This document shows positions 9,483 to 19,296 of a DNA stretch of 35,425 bases, one piece after another (position 1 is the stretch's first letter; every line of letters starts with the position of its first letter). The stretch covers positions 1-35,425 of the forward strand of contig JAETOL010000027.1 of the NCBI GenBank assembly GCA_021771755.1. The letters run 5' to 3'. Made by a program: the position numbers and the translations under genes. This DNA comes from Lachnospiraceae bacterium. Lineage in GTDB: Bacteria; Bacillota; Clostridia; Lachnospirales; Lachnospiraceae. Under the pieces are notes generated by a model. It was not told where the DNA came from. It saw only the letters and a list, made by a program, of their open reading frames with translations, and searched no databases.

Positions 9483-10031
9483 TTATTCCTCAAAAAACAG
9501 CATCAGAATCATCTGGGCCGTTTCTACCATATTCGTACCTGAATCCATACTGCATTTCTGGATATAGCGGTATGCATCTTCCTCACTGAGATGATTTCTC
9601 TGCATGAGTACAAGTTTTGCGTTAGAAATATAATTCTGGTCTTTCCAGCTTCTGCTCTTGGTTTTTTTCTTTTGCTTTCTCCTGCGCCGCTCCCGCTGGG
9701 TCAGCATCATATGAACAGTGTTGATCAGATCAGAAGCCTTTACAGGCATTTCCACACAGAGGACAGAATCCGGCACCTGACATAGGATTCCTTGAGATGC
9801 CAGCAGGAGCATTTCAAATCCTGCCGGCATACATTCCTTAATCTCCAGATATCCCATATCGGAAAGACGGCGTCCACATATCAATACACCGCTTCCCAGC
9901 TCTGATAAATGCGAGAGAACACCCGAACCGGAACAGCTGACGGCCGCCACCGAAAACCCATGCCGCTCCAGAACTGAACGCAGCTTTTTTGCATCTTCAA
10001 TTTTCGGTAATGCGATCACAATGCTGTCCAT
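9483..10031 (-). CDS. ANTAR-domain RNA-binding regulator with degenerate receiver domain
   Basis: This 182-residue protein has a receiver-like N-terminal half and a C-terminal ANTAR domain (about residues 118-178, with NAKLVLMQRNHLSEEDAYRY and a following helix). ANTAR proteins bind hairpin RNA and prevent termination. The receiver fold is recognisable (MDSIVIALPKIEDAKKL, LLLASQG, EMPVKASDL). However, the phosphoacceptor Asp position appears to be Gly in VLICGRRLSDMGY, and the N-terminal acidic pair is absent, so it is probably not activated by ordinary phosphorylation. A basic linker (RERRRRKQKKKTKSR) precedes ANTAR. It lies 47 nt behind glnA and 38 nt before aspS. Related glnA–ANTAR pairs are known in clostridia. 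The likely targets are the four AAAGGCG leaders in this window (inference). Confidence 0.9.
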   Translation of the reverse strand: MDSIVIALPKIEDAKKLRSVLERHGFSVAAVSCSGSGVLSHLSELGSGVLICGRRLSDMGYLEIKECMPAGFEMLLLASQGILCQVPDSVLCVEMPVKASDLINTVHMMLTQRERRRRKQKKKTKSRSWKDQNYISNAKLVLMQRNHLSEEDAYRYIQKCSMDSGTNMVETAQMILMLFFEE

Positions 10032-10078
10032 ATGTTCCTCTCCTCATCCTTCCGGAACCATCGTTCCTTTTTTGCCTG

Positions 10079-11374
10079 TTACAGACGATACAGATATTCC
10101 TTAACCTCCCAGTCTGTTACCTGCCGTGTGTATCTCAGCCATTCTTTTTTCTTAGCCTCCAAATAAATTCTGCAGAAATCCTCTCCCAGGATTTCCCTGA
10201 TCCAGGAACTGTTTTCAAAAGCATCAATTGCCTCTTTCAAAGTCTCCGGAAGACCATCCGGATGTTCCTTTTCCCCTGCCCTCAGAGGGATCATCTGTTT
10301 TCTGATCCCGTCCATCCCTGCTGCCAGACATACCGCCAGCACAAGATAAGGATTTGCCGCAGCATCAGGGCTCCTCAGTTCTACCCGGGACTCCTGCCCC
10401 CGGAATGGCGGAATCCGGATCAGGGATCTCTGATCCGCCTCTGTCCAGGTAAGCTCCGTAGGCGCTCCATATCCGGGTACCAGGCGCTTATAGGAATTCA
10501 CCAGCGGATTCGTAATAAGAGCCATCTCTCTGCTGTGTGCAAGAAGACCTCCTGCAAAATAAAATGCCGCATCACTAATCTTACCCGGAGTCTCCTGACA
10601 CTCAAAAATATTTTTTCCTTCCTTTACAAGAGAAAATTTCAGATGCATTCCGGATCCATTGACCTCTGATCTGGGCTTTGGCATAAAGGTTGCATGAAGC
10701 CCATGGCGTCTGGCAACGGTACGAACTGCCATTTTAAAAGTCATGATACAGTCGGCGATCCTACCTGCCTCCCCATATCTGAAGTCAATTTCATGCTGTG
10801 CCGGTGCTTTTTCATGATGGGAGGATTCCACCTCCATTCCCATGTCTTCCAGAGTAAAAACCATGTCCCTTCTGGCATTTTCCCCCAGATCCAGAGGACT
10901 CACATCCAGATATCCTGCCTGTTCATGACTGACAGTGGTCGGAATTCCATTATCATCTGTATGAAACAAAAAGAACTCACACTCCGGATCTGCATAAAAC
11001 GTGTAGCCCTCTTCCTTCGCCTTTTTCAGATTCTGTTTCAGAATATATCGTGAACTGTTCTGATAAGGTGTGCCGTCTGCACGATAAAGATCGCACAGAA
11101 ATCTGGCCACCTTTCCCTGCTGAGGCCTCCAGGGAAGGATTGCAAAGGTATCAAGATCCGGATAAAGGAACATTTCTGCCTCATCCTCCATACATTCACC
11201 TGTTATCAGAGTCCAGTCTACCCTGCATCTGTTATCCAGTGCCCGGGGAAGTTCCCTGGATGTCACTGCGATATTTTTAATAACACCAAACATATCCGTA
11301 AACTGAAGGCGGATAAATTCCACATCCTCTTCTTCAACCAGTTGTAATATTTCCTCTCTGGAATAATTCCCCAT
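10079..11374 (-). CDS. glnA: Glutamine synthetase, type I (short, GSI-alpha-like)
   Basis: This enzyme makes glutamine from glutamate, ammonia and ATP in the cytosol as a dodecamer. The 431-residue length fits the short GSI-alpha class, which lacks the adenylylation loop of enterobacterial enzymes. Visible motifs are FTDMFGVIKN at the N-terminus, DPECEFFLF, HHEKAPAQHEIDFRY (metal ligands), NGSGMHLKFSL (ammonia/glutamate site), and NSYKRLVPGYGAPTE followed by RIPPFRG. It is first in a seven-gene operon that also encodes an ANTAR regulator, AspRS and GatCAB. A consensus promoter and a terminator-like leader hairpin lie just upstream, so its expression is probably controlled by attenuation. Confidence 0.96.
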   Translation of the reverse strand: MGNYSREEILQLVEEEDVEFIRLQFTDMFGVIKNIAVTSRELPRALDNRCRVDWTLITGECMEDEAEMFLYPDLDTFAILPWRPQQGKVARFLCDLYRADGTPYQNSSRYILKQNLKKAKEEGYTFYADPECEFFLFHTDDNGIPTTVSHEQAGYLDVSPLDLGENARRDMVFTLEDMGMEVESSHHEKAPAQHEIDFRYGEAGRIADCIMTFKMAVRTVARRHGLHATFMPKPRSEVNGSGMHLKFSLVKEGKNIFECQETPGKISDAAFYFAGGLLAHSREMALITNPLVNSYKRLVPGYGAPTELTWTEADQRSLIRIPPFRGQESRVELRSPDAAANPYLVLAVCLAAGMDGIRKQMIPLRAGEKEHPDGLPETLKEAIDAFENSSWIREILGEDFCRIYLEAKKKEWLRYTRQVTDWEVKEYLYRL

Positions 11375-11400
11375 GTCATTCTCTCCTTAATCACTAAATT

Positions 11401-11446
11401 AAAAAAGGCGCACTTTCAACAGTATCCCCATTGAAAGAACGCCTTT
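11401..11446 (-). terminator. glnA leader attenuator hairpin (AAAGGCG type)
   Basis: On the minus strand AAAGGCG (11446-11440) and a following CTTTCAA arm pair with TTGAAAG and CGCCTTTTTT, with two non-Watson-Crick positions between, an 11-nt loop and a T-run. The arm begins about 7 nt after the predicted start of transcription, so no upstream competing hairpin fits. It would also stop read-through from gltD, which has no other visible terminator. It shares its 5' arm with the leaders of pyrG, glnN and amt. Confidence 0.82.
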
Positions 11447-11458
11447 GTTCATGCAGGT

Positions 11459-11487
11459 ATTATAGCAATATGCTCTGTCTTTGTCAA
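11459..11487 (-). promoter_or_regulatory. Consensus sigma-A promoter of the glnA operon
   Basis: The -35 is TTGACA (11487-11482), the spacer is 17 nt and the -10 is TATAAT (11464-11459), all on the minus strand and all perfect matches. The predicted start of transcription is near 11452. Such a strong promoter directly followed by a terminator hairpin suggests that control is exerted after initiation. Confidence 0.88.
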
Positions 11488-11527
11488 CAAATTCCTGAAG
11501 AAGATCTCCGATAAGTTTTCGACAGAA

Positions 11528-13012
11528 TCAGAGGTTCGTATACCCCATCAGAGATTCATCTACTGCCCTGGCCGCCTCTCTTCCTTCCCGGATTGCCCAG
11601 ACAACAAGAGACTGTCCTCTCCGCATATCTCCGGCTGCAAACACACGGGGAACACTGGTTGCATATCCATCCAAGGCAGTGTCTACATTGGCTCTCTCAT
11701 TTACCGCCACCTGAAAAGCATCTGTCACATATTTCTGGCTTCCCAGAAATCCTGCCGCAATCAGGACAAGCTCTGCTGGAATCACTTTCTCCGTTCCTTC
11801 TACAGGAACCATAAGCATCCTTCCTGTTTTTTCGTCTCTTTTTCTTTTCAGCCGAACGGTCTTTGCCTTACAAATATTTCCTTTTTTGTCAGCAATAAAT
11901 TCTGTAACGGTTGTCTGATATACTCTTGGATCCTTGCCAAAAACAGCAATAGCCTCTTCCTGACCGTAATCGGTTTTCAGGACTCTCGGCCACTGTGGCC
12001 ATGGGTTATCCTCAGCTCGTTCGACCGGTGGCTCAGGCATCATTTCCAGCTGTTTTACAGACTTTGCGCCCAGCCGGATCACAGTACCCACACAGTCATT
12101 TCCGGTATCGCCTCCGCCGATCACAAGCACATTTTTTCCTCTGGCAAGCTCATATGGTACCTTAGCAAAATCACTGTCCAGAAGAGATCTGGTTACTGTT
12201 CCAAGAAAGTCTACGGCAAACCATATCCCCTTTGCGTCTCTTCCCGGTACCTTGATGTCTCTGGGAGCCGAAGCGCCGCAGGTAAGAAGCACTCTGTCAT
12301 ATATTTTCAAAAGCTCCTCCGCTTTGATATCTTTTCCCACATCTGTCTTTACTTTAAATTCCACACCTTCTTCTTCCATCAGCCGGATCCGACGGTCTAC
12401 TACTGATTTTTCCAGTTTCATATTCGGAATCCCATACCGCAGCAGTCCTCCGGGACGGTCGTTTCTTTCATAAACTGTCACCGTATGCCCTCTCCGGTTC
12501 AGTTCCTGAGCCGCTGCAAGACCGGCAGGTCCGCTTCCTATGACAGCAACTGTTTTTCCCGTACGCACTTTTGGCTTCTGGGGCTTCACCCAGCCTTCTG
12601 CAAAGGCTGTTTCAATAATGGCCCTTTCATTTTCTTTGGTTGCCACCGGCTCCCCGTCCAGATTGCAGGTACAGGCCGCCTCGCAGAGAGCAGGACATAC
12701 TCTGGAAGTAAATTCCGGAAAGCTGTGTGTTTTGCACAGCCTTAAATAAGCCTGTTTCCAGTTTCCTGTATATACCAGATCGTTCGTCTCAGGCACCAGA
12801 TTGTGCAGAGGACATCCCGAGGTCATTCCTGCAATCATTGTTCCGGACTGGCAGAAAGGAACGCCGCAGGCCATACAGCGCGCTCCCTGAAGTCTTTGTT
12901 TTTCGCGGCTTAAAGGTAAACGAAATTCATGAAAGTCCGCAATTCTCACCTTAGGAGCCAGTACCTTTGCATTTTCTCTTTTATATTCCAAAAATCCTGT
13001 TGGTTTTCCCAT
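11528..13012 (-). CDS. gltD: Glutamate synthase small subunit (NADPH-dependent)
   Basis: GltD passes electrons from NAD(P)H through FAD and Fe-S clusters to GltB for reductive synthesis of glutamate from 2-oxoglutarate and glutamine. The protein has 494 residues, as usual. The N-terminal cluster-binding cysteines are in CMACGVPFCQSG, CPLHN and CPALCEAACTCNLDGE. The FAD fold VAVIGSGPAGLAAAQELNRR begins near residue 150, the NADPH fold NVLVIGGGDTGNDC near residue 290, and the closing FAD motif is AAGDMRRGQSLVVWAIREGR. An AAGGAGG site overlaps the end of gltB, 10 nt away. No terminator follows except the glnA leader hairpin. Confidence 0.97.
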   Translation of the reverse strand: MGKPTGFLEYKRENAKVLAPKVRIADFHEFRLPLSREKQRLQGARCMACGVPFCQSGTMIAGMTSGCPLHNLVPETNDLVYTGNWKQAYLRLCKTHSFPEFTSRVCPALCEAACTCNLDGEPVATKENERAIIETAFAEGWVKPQKPKVRTGKTVAVIGSGPAGLAAAQELNRRGHTVTVYERNDRPGGLLRYGIPNMKLEKSVVDRRIRLMEEEGVEFKVKTDVGKDIKAEELLKIYDRVLLTCGASAPRDIKVPGRDAKGIWFAVDFLGTVTRSLLDSDFAKVPYELARGKNVLVIGGGDTGNDCVGTVIRLGAKSVKQLEMMPEPPVERAEDNPWPQWPRVLKTDYGQEEAIAVFGKDPRVYQTTVTEFIADKKGNICKAKTVRLKRKRDEKTGRMLMVPVEGTEKVIPAELVLIAAGFLGSQKYVTDAFQVAVNERANVDTALDGYATSVPRVFAAGDMRRGQSLVVWAIREGREAARAVDESLMGYTNL

Positions 13013-13022
13013 AGCTTCCTCC

Positions 13023-16000
13023 TTAATGTTTTACTCCGATACTTTCATAAAAAGCTTCCATTTGTGCCTGTTCACCGGTAAGGCCTTTTTCTTCAAGCTT
13101 GGCGCTTAAAGTAAGCATCCTCTTATATTCATCCGGAATCAATTTTTTAAAATGGGGAAGATAATATGCAAAATTATCCAGAATCTTTTTACCAATCTCT
13201 GACCCTGTTGCCTCCACATGCGCCTCGATCAGATTTCTCAGCTCCTGTCTGTCATATTTATTTTCCACCTGTTCAATAGAGATCATTGCTTTATTGATGT
13301 TCCGGTAAAGCATATTCTCTGCATCCAGAACATAAGCAATACCGCCGCTCATACCGGCAGCAAAGTTTTTACCGGTCTTTCCAAGAACCACGACCCGACC
13401 TCCGGTCATGTATTCACAGCCGTGCTCGCCTACACCTTCTACCACAGCGCAGGCCCCGGAATTTCTCACTGCAAACCGTTCTCCGGCCACGCCGTTGATA
13501 AAAGCAGTTCCACTTGTCGCACCGTAAAGAGCCACATTTCCCACAATAATGTTTTCTTCTGCCTTATACCCGGCCTTTTCCGGGATTTTCACGATCAGCT
13601 TGCCCCCGGACAGTCCCTTGCCAAAATAGTCATTGCTGTCACCGGTAAGGCGAAGGGTAAGTCCTTTTGGAATAAAAGCTCCAAAGCTTTGTCCGCCGGC
13701 TCCTTTACAGTTGATCACGATCGAATCCTCCGGAAGCCCTGCAGGAATCTGTCGGGTAATCTCTGCTCCCAGAATCGTTCCAAATGTACGGTCTGTATTG
13801 GTAACTTCTACATTTAATTCCACCCTGGTTCTGCCGGAGACAGCCTGGGCACACTTTTTCAGAAGAATTTTTTCATCTAACGTTTTTTCCAGTTCAAAAT
13901 TATAAACAGCCCTTGGATCAAAAGTAACTTTCTGTGCTTTGCCTGCATAAGGGTTGTCCAGGATGGCACCAAGGTCTACTTTTCCAATGTGAGGCTCGTC
14001 AACGTTCTCTGCTGCCCTGAGAAGATCACTTCTTCCTACCATCTCATCAACCGTGCGTACACCCAGTCTGGCCATATATTCCCGCAGCTCTTCTGCAATA
14101 AATTTCATGAAATTTTCCACATATTCCGGTTTTCCCCGGAAACGCTTCCGAAGCTCCGGATTCTGTGTGGCCACACCTACAGGACAGGTATCCAGATTAC
14201 AGACTCTCATCATCACACAGCCCATAGTTACCAGAGGCGCTGTGGCAAATCCAAATTCCTCTGCGCCTAAAAGTGCTGCAATGGCAACATCACGTCCGCT
14301 CATAAGCTTTCCGTCCGTTTCAATACGCACCCGGCTGCGAAGTCCATTTTTCAAAAGGGTCTGGTGGGTCTCACTAAGTCCCAGTTCCCAGGGAAGTCCC
14401 GCATTGTGTATGGAGCTTCTGGGCGCAGCTCCTGTTCCTCCGTCATATCCGGAGATCAGAATGGTCTGGGCTCCTGCCTTGGCCACTCCGGCGGCTACGG
14501 TTCCTACTCCGGCCTCTGATACAAGCTTTACCGAAATATCTGCAAATTTATTTGCATTTTTCAGATCATAGATCAGCTGAGCCAGATCCTCAATCGAATA
14601 AATGTCATGATGCGGCGGCGGAGAGATCAGACTTACCCCGGGAGTAGAATGGCGAGTCTTTGCAACCCATGGATAAACCTTCTTTGCCGGAAGGTGTCCG
14701 CCTTCTCCCGGCTTTGCCCCCTGTGCCATTTTGATCTGGATCTCTTTTGCCGAAACAAGATAACGACTGGTCACACCAAATCGTCCGCTGGCAACCTGCT
14801 TGATCGCAGAACAGCGGTCATTCTCTGATCCGGAAGAAGCAATTCTCTCCTCACTTTCCCCGCCTTCACCTGTATTTGACTTTCCATGAAGGTGGTTCAT
14901 GGCAATAGCAAGGGTCTCATGGGCTTCCTGTGAGATGGAGCCATAAGACATGGCACCTGTCTTGAAGCGTTTCACGATTTCTTCAACACTTTCCACCTCA
15001 TCTAAAGGCACAGGATTTTCTGCATAGACAAAATCCATCAGGCCTCTTAAAGATCCGTGATTTTCCTCATCTACCAGCTTTGTATACTCTTTAAACATCT
15101 CATAGCTTCCACATTTTGCAGACTGTTGGAGCAAATGAATGGTTCTTGGATTATAGCGGTGCTCTTCTCCCTGGCTGCGCATTTTGTGTGCACCCACGCT
15201 GTCGAGAGTCAGATCTGTATTCAGTCCCAGAGGGTCAAAGGCTTCCGAATGGAGTTTTTCTACATTTTCCTCAATATCTGCCAGAGTAATACCGCCAACC
15301 CGGCTCACGGTTCCGGTAAAGTATTTGTCGATCACCTCTTTGGAAATACCCACTGCTTCAAAGATTTGAGATCCCTGATAGGACTGGATCGTGGAGATTC
15401 CCATTTTGGATGCTATTTTTACGATTCCGCTCAGAACAGCATGATTATAGTCTTCTACTGCCGCATAGTAATCCTTATCCAGCATATGATTATCAATCAG
15501 CTCACGGATGGTCTCCTGGGCAAGATAAGGATTAACCGCACTTGCTCCATATCCCAGAAGTGCTGCAAAATGATGAACCTCTCTGGGCTCTCCGGATTCT
15601 ACAATGATAGCCAGAGAAGTGCTCTTCTTGGTTTTTACCAGATGCTGATGAACTGCGGAAACTGCCAGAAGAGACGGGATTGCCATGTGGTTCTCATCCA
15701 CTCCCCTGTCTGAAAGCACCAGAATATTGGCACCTTCCCGGAATACCTTGTCCACTTCCACAAAAAGCCGGTCAATCGCCCGTTCCAGTCTGGTGCTTTT
15801 ATAATAGAGAGTCGATACAACTGCGCTCCGGAGACCATCCTGTTTCAGATTTTTAATCTTCAGCATATCCGTATTGGTAAGAATCGGATGCAGGATTTTC
15901 AGAACACGACAGTTTTCCGGCTGCTGCACCAGAAGATTTCCGTCTTTTCCCGCATAAACACTGGTAGATGTGACGATTTCCTCACGGATCGCATCAATCG

Positions 16001-17573
16001 GAGGATTGGTAACCTGTGCAAAAAGCTGTTTAAAATAATCAAACAGCGGACGGTGTTCTCTGGAAAGAACTGCAAGGGGTGTATCTGTTCCCATGGCTCC
16101 GATGCTTTCGGTTCCGTTCAGTGCCATATTTCTGATCGAAGTCCGGTATTGTTCATAGGTATACCCGAATGCCTTCTGCAGTCTTGCCCTCTGTTCCTCT
16201 GTATATTCTTCCACTCGGACATTCGGAATTTTGATATCTTTCAGACGGACCAGATTACTGTTCAGCCACTCTCCGTACGGCTGTGCTTTCGCATATTTTT
16301 CTTTCAGTTCATCATCATCGATCACCTTGCCCTGAACCGTATCTACCAGAAGAATCTTTCCCGGGTGGAGACGTTCCTTCAGAACGATATTCTCTTCCGG
16401 TACCGGAAGCACACCTACTTCAGAAGAAAGAATCATATATCCATCAGAAGTAATATAATATCTGGAAGGGCGGAGACCGTTTCTGTCAAGAACCGCCCCC
16501 ATCACATCTCCATCCGAAAACAGAATGGAAGCCGGACCGTCCCAGGGTTCCATCATTGTTGCATAGTACTGATAGAAATCTCTTTTTTCCTGAGAGATCG
16601 TATCGTTGTATGCCCAGGGTTCCGGAATCGTGATCATAACTGCAAGTGGAAGATCCATACCACTCATCACAAGAAATTCCAGTGTGTTGTCAAGCATGGC
16701 GGAATCTGATCCGTTCCTGTTCACCACCGGAAGTACCTTATGGAGCTCTCCTTTCAGATAGGGAGACTCCATGTTTTCCTCTCTGGCAAGCATCTTATCT
16801 GCATTTCCGCGGATGGTATTGATCTCTCCGTTATGAACGATAAAGCGGTTTGGATGTGCCCTTTCCCAGCTGGGATTGGTATTGGTGCTGAACCGTGAAT
16901 GAACCATGGCAATGGCAGATTCATAATCCCTGTTCTGAAGATCCGCGAAAAAAGTGCGAAGCTGTCCCACCAGGAACATTCCTTTATATACAATGGTTCT
17001 GCTGCTCATAGATACCACATAGGTATTATCATTACTCTGTTCAAATTCCCGGCGGACAATATAAAGCTTCCGGTCAAAACTGATGCCGGCTTCCACATCC
17101 TGAGGCTTCTGAATAAATGCCTGCATGATACAGGGCATACATTCTCTCGCTTTGCTTCCCAGAACCTCCGGAAATACCGGGACAGTTCTCCAGCCCAGAA
17201 GCTTCAGATCTTCCTTTTCAAGAATGATCTCAAACATTTTCTTTGCCTGTGCACGGCGAATCTCATGCTGCGGAAAAAACAGCTGGGCAATTCCGTATTC
17301 CCTTTCCCCGCCAATTTCAAACCCTTCTTTTTTGCATGCCTTCTTAAAGAATTTATGGGAAATCTGCAGAAGGATCCCTACTCCGTCACCAGTCTCGCCT
17401 TCTGCATCCTTTCCTGCACGATGTTCCAGATGCTCTACAATCCTCAGGGCATTGGCAACTGTTTCATGCGTTTTTTTGCCTTTAATATTTACTACTGCAC
17501 CGATACCGCAGTTATCATGTTCAAACTCCCGGCGATAAAGCCCCTGTTGTTCTTCCTTTCTCACTTCTTTCAT
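13023..17573 (-). CDS. gltB: Glutamate synthase large subunit
   Basis: The GOGAT large subunit has about 1516 residues. Its N-terminal Ntn glutaminase domain starts with the nucleophile Cys in DNCGIGA, after a propeptide of about 21 residues that is presumably removed. The FMN-binding TIM-barrel synthase domain contains GYDGGTGAAPRSS. The 3Fe-4S cysteines are in CVMMRVCNLDTCPVG near residues 1105-1117. The C-terminal GXGXG beta-helix follows (GAGGQSFGAF onward). I prefer the ATG at 17573, nine nt after GGAGG; an ATG at 17582 touches that site directly. It lies about 21 nt behind pyrG, so glutamate synthase is under the pyrG promoter and leader. Confidence 0.97.
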   Translation of the reverse strand: MKEVRKEEQQGLYRREFEHDNCGIGAVVNIKGKKTHETVANALRIVEHLEHRAGKDAEGETGDGVGILLQISHKFFKKACKKEGFEIGGEREYGIAQLFFPQHEIRRAQAKKMFEIILEKEDLKLLGWRTVPVFPEVLGSKARECMPCIMQAFIQKPQDVEAGISFDRKLYIVRREFEQSNDNTYVVSMSSRTIVYKGMFLVGQLRTFFADLQNRDYESAIAMVHSRFSTNTNPSWERAHPNRFIVHNGEINTIRGNADKMLAREENMESPYLKGELHKVLPVVNRNGSDSAMLDNTLEFLVMSGMDLPLAVMITIPEPWAYNDTISQEKRDFYQYYATMMEPWDGPASILFSDGDVMGAVLDRNGLRPSRYYITSDGYMILSSEVGVLPVPEENIVLKERLHPGKILLVDTVQGKVIDDDELKEKYAKAQPYGEWLNSNLVRLKDIKIPNVRVEEYTEEQRARLQKAFGYTYEQYRTSIRNMALNGTESIGAMGTDTPLAVLSREHRPLFDYFKQLFAQVTNPPIDAIREEIVTSTSVYAGKDGNLLVQQPENCRVLKILHPILTNTDMLKIKNLKQDGLRSAVVSTLYYKSTRLERAIDRLFVEVDKVFREGANILVLSDRGVDENHMAIPSLLAVSAVHQHLVKTKKSTSLAIIVESGEPREVHHFAALLGYGASAVNPYLAQETIRELIDNHMLDKDYYAAVEDYNHAVLSGIVKIASKMGISTIQSYQGSQIFEAVGISKEVIDKYFTGTVSRVGGITLADIEENVEKLHSEAFDPLGLNTDLTLDSVGAHKMRSQGEEHRYNPRTIHLLQQSAKCGSYEMFKEYTKLVDEENHGSLRGLMDFVYAENPVPLDEVESVEEIVKRFKTGAMSYGSISQEAHETLAIAMNHLHGKSNTGEGGESEERIASSGSENDRCSAIKQVASGRFGVTSRYLVSAKEIQIKMAQGAKPGEGGHLPAKKVYPWVAKTRHSTPGVSLISPPPHHDIYSIEDLAQLIYDLKNANKFADISVKLVSEAGVGTVAAGVAKAGAQTILISGYDGGTGAAPRSSIHNAGLPWELGLSETHQTLLKNGLRSRVRIETDGKLMSGRDVAIAALLGAEEFGFATAPLVTMGCVMMRVCNLDTCPVGVATQNPELRKRFRGKPEYVENFMKFIAEELREYMARLGVRTVDEMVGRSDLLRAAENVDEPHIGKVDLGAILDNPYAGKAQKVTFDPRAVYNFELEKTLDEKILLKKCAQAVSGRTRVELNVEVTNTDRTFGTILGAEITRQIPAGLPEDSIVINCKGAGGQSFGAFIPKGLTLRLTGDSNDYFGKGLSGGKLIVKIPEKAGYKAEENIIVGNVALYGATSGTAFINGVAGERFAVRNSGACAVVEGVGEHGCEYMTGGRVVVLGKTGKNFAAGMSGGIAYVLDAENMLYRNINKAMISIEQVENKYDRQELRNLIEAHVEATGSEIGKKILDNFAYYLPHFKKLIPDEYKRMLTLSAKLEEKGLTGEQAQMEAFYESIGVKH

Positions 17574-17594
17574 AATCCTCATCCTCCTGTAGCT

Positions 17595-19214
17595 TTAATC
17601 AGATATCCTCATTTCCTTCCTGTGTGCACTGGCCGCCTCTACAAATCCCCGGAAAAGGGGATGTGCATGGTTGGGTCTTGACTTAAATTCAGGATGTCCC
17701 TGTGTTCCCTCGAAAAACGGGTGATCTGCAAGCTCGATCATTTCCACAATTCTTCCGTCAGGGGATGTTCCGGCAATCATCATTCCATTCTCTGCCAGTT
17801 CCTGCCGATACGCATTGCTGACCTCATAACGGTGTCTGTGGCGTTCCCGGATCTCCCTTGTTCCAAAAAGAGCCTCTGCCCTGGAGCCTTCTGCAAGAAT
17901 ACAGGGATAGCTTCCCAGCCGCAAGGTCCCTCCCAGATCCTCCACTTTTTCCTGATCCGGCATAAGTGCGATCACCGGATGTCCGGTTGAAGGCGCAAGC
18001 TCTATACTGTTTGCGTCCTCATAACCCAGTACATGACGGGCAAATTCCACGATCGCCATCTGCATGCCCAGGCAGATCCCCAGATAGGGAATCCTGTGGA
18101 TTCTTGCATACTGGGCTGCAAGAATCATCCCCTCTGTTCCCCGGTTCCCGAAACCACCGGGAACGAGGATGCCGTCCGCTGTATGGAGCATCTGATCCAG
18201 ATTTCTCTCATTTAATTCTTCGGAATCGATCCAGATAAGCTCTGTCTTTGCCCTGCAGGATATCCCGCCATGCTTCAGTGCCTCCACTACACTTAAATAT
18301 GCGTCATGCAGCTGCGTATATTTTCCAACAATGGCAATATTCACCGTCGTTTCCGGATTCCGGAGATCTGCCACCATCGCTTCCCAGTCACGAAGATCCG
18401 GTTTTCTGTTTTCCATTCTGAGACTTTCCAGTACCACATCTGCCAGTCTCTCTCTTTCCATGGCAAGAGGGGCTTCATAAAGATATTCCACATCCAGATT
18501 CTGCAGTACATGACTGACCGGAACATTACAGAAAAGGGCAATTTTCTGCCGGATTTCTTCGGTAAGAGGATATTCGCTTCTGCATATGAGAACATCCGGC
18601 TGGATTCCCATTCCCTGAAGTTCCTTTACACTTGCCTGGGTAGGTTTTGTTTTCATTTCTCCAGATGCTTTCAGATATGGGATCAGCGTCACATGGAGCA
18701 GGATTGCATTTTCGTGTCCTGTTTCCTGCTGAAACTGACGGATTGCCTCCAGAAAAGGCTGACTTTCCATATCACCTACAGTTCCTCCCACTTCAATTAT
18801 GGCGATCCGGTCTTCGTCCTGTGTTTTTGGACGGTAAAAACGGCTTTTGATCTCATTTGTAATGTGAGGGATCACCTGAACGGTCCCTCCCCCAAAATCT
18901 CCATGCCTTTCCTTCTGAAGAACAGACCAGTAGATCTTCCCGGTTGTTACATTGGAATTCTTGTCCAGATTCTCATCAATAAAACGTTCATAATGACCAA
19001 GATCCAGGTCTGTTTCTGTTCCGTCTTCTGTAACAAATACTTCTCCATGCTGGATGGGATTCATAGTTCCCGGGTCTATATTGATATAGGGATCAAATTT
19101 CTGCATGGTCACCTGACATCCTCTGGCTTTCAGAAGCCTTCCAAGGGATGCTGCCGTGATTCCCTTTCCGAGACCGGATACCACTCCTCCGGTAACAAAC
19201 ACATATTTTACCAT
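17595..19214 (-). CDS. pyrG: CTP synthase (glutamine-hydrolysing)
   Basis: This enzyme makes CTP from UTP, ATP and glutamine. The protein has 539 residues, a standard length. The N-terminal synthase domain starts [20 protein letters not shown] (P-loop) and has the family's [14 protein letters not shown] segment. The class I glutaminase domain has its nucleophile Cys in [25 protein letters not shown], and the catalytic His/Glu in [10 protein letters not shown]. The ATG at 19214 is chosen because AGGAGG lies 9 nt before it; an upstream in-frame start would add nine unrelated residues. It heads the pyrG-gltB-gltD operon, an arrangement that puts GOGAT under the same leader. Confidence 0.97.
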   Translation of the reverse strand: MVKYVFVTGGVVSGLGKGITAASLGRLLKARGCQVTMQKFDPYINIDPGTMNPIQHGEVFVTEDGTETDLDLGHYERFIDENLDKNSNVTTGKIYWSVLQKERHGDFGGGTVQVIPHITNEIKSRFYRPKTQDEDRIAIIEVGGTVGDMESQPFLEAIRQFQQETGHENAILLHVTLIPYLKASGEMKTKPTQASVKELQGMGIQPDVLICRSEYPLTEEIRQKIALFCNVPVSHVLQNLDVEYLYEAPLAMERERLADVVLESLRMENRKPDLRDWEAMVADLRNPETTVNIAIVGKYTQLHDAYLSVVEALKHGGISCRAKTELIWIDSEELNERNLDQMLHTADGILVPGGFGNRGTEGMILAAQYARIHRIPYLGICLGMQMAIVEFARHVLGYEDANSIELAPSTGHPVIALMPDQEKVEDLGGTLRLGSYPCILAEGSRAEALFGTREIRERHRHRYEVSNAYRQELAENGMMIAGTSPDGRIVEMIELADHPFFEGTQGHPEFKSRPNHAHPLFRGFVEAASAHRKEMRISD

Positions 19215-19239
19215 CTTCGATTTCCTCCTCCAGATCATC

Positions 19240-19294
19240 AAAAAAAGGCGTCGGAAGCCTGAAGGGGTTAAGCCCCAAAGCTTCTGACGCCTTT
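19240..19294 (-). terminator. pyrG-gltBD leader attenuator hairpin (AAAGGCG type)
   Basis: On the minus strand AAAGGCGTC pairs with GACGCCTTT over 9 bp. A GAAGC/GCTTC helix and an inner GGGG/CCCC hairpin follow, and the structure ends in a T-run just before the pyrG ribosome binding site. The first seven bases are identical to those of the glnA, glnN and amt leaders. It begins about 31 nt after the predicted transcription start and would also stop read-through from purF, which has no separate terminator. Confidence 0.82.
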
Positions 19295-19296
19295 GT

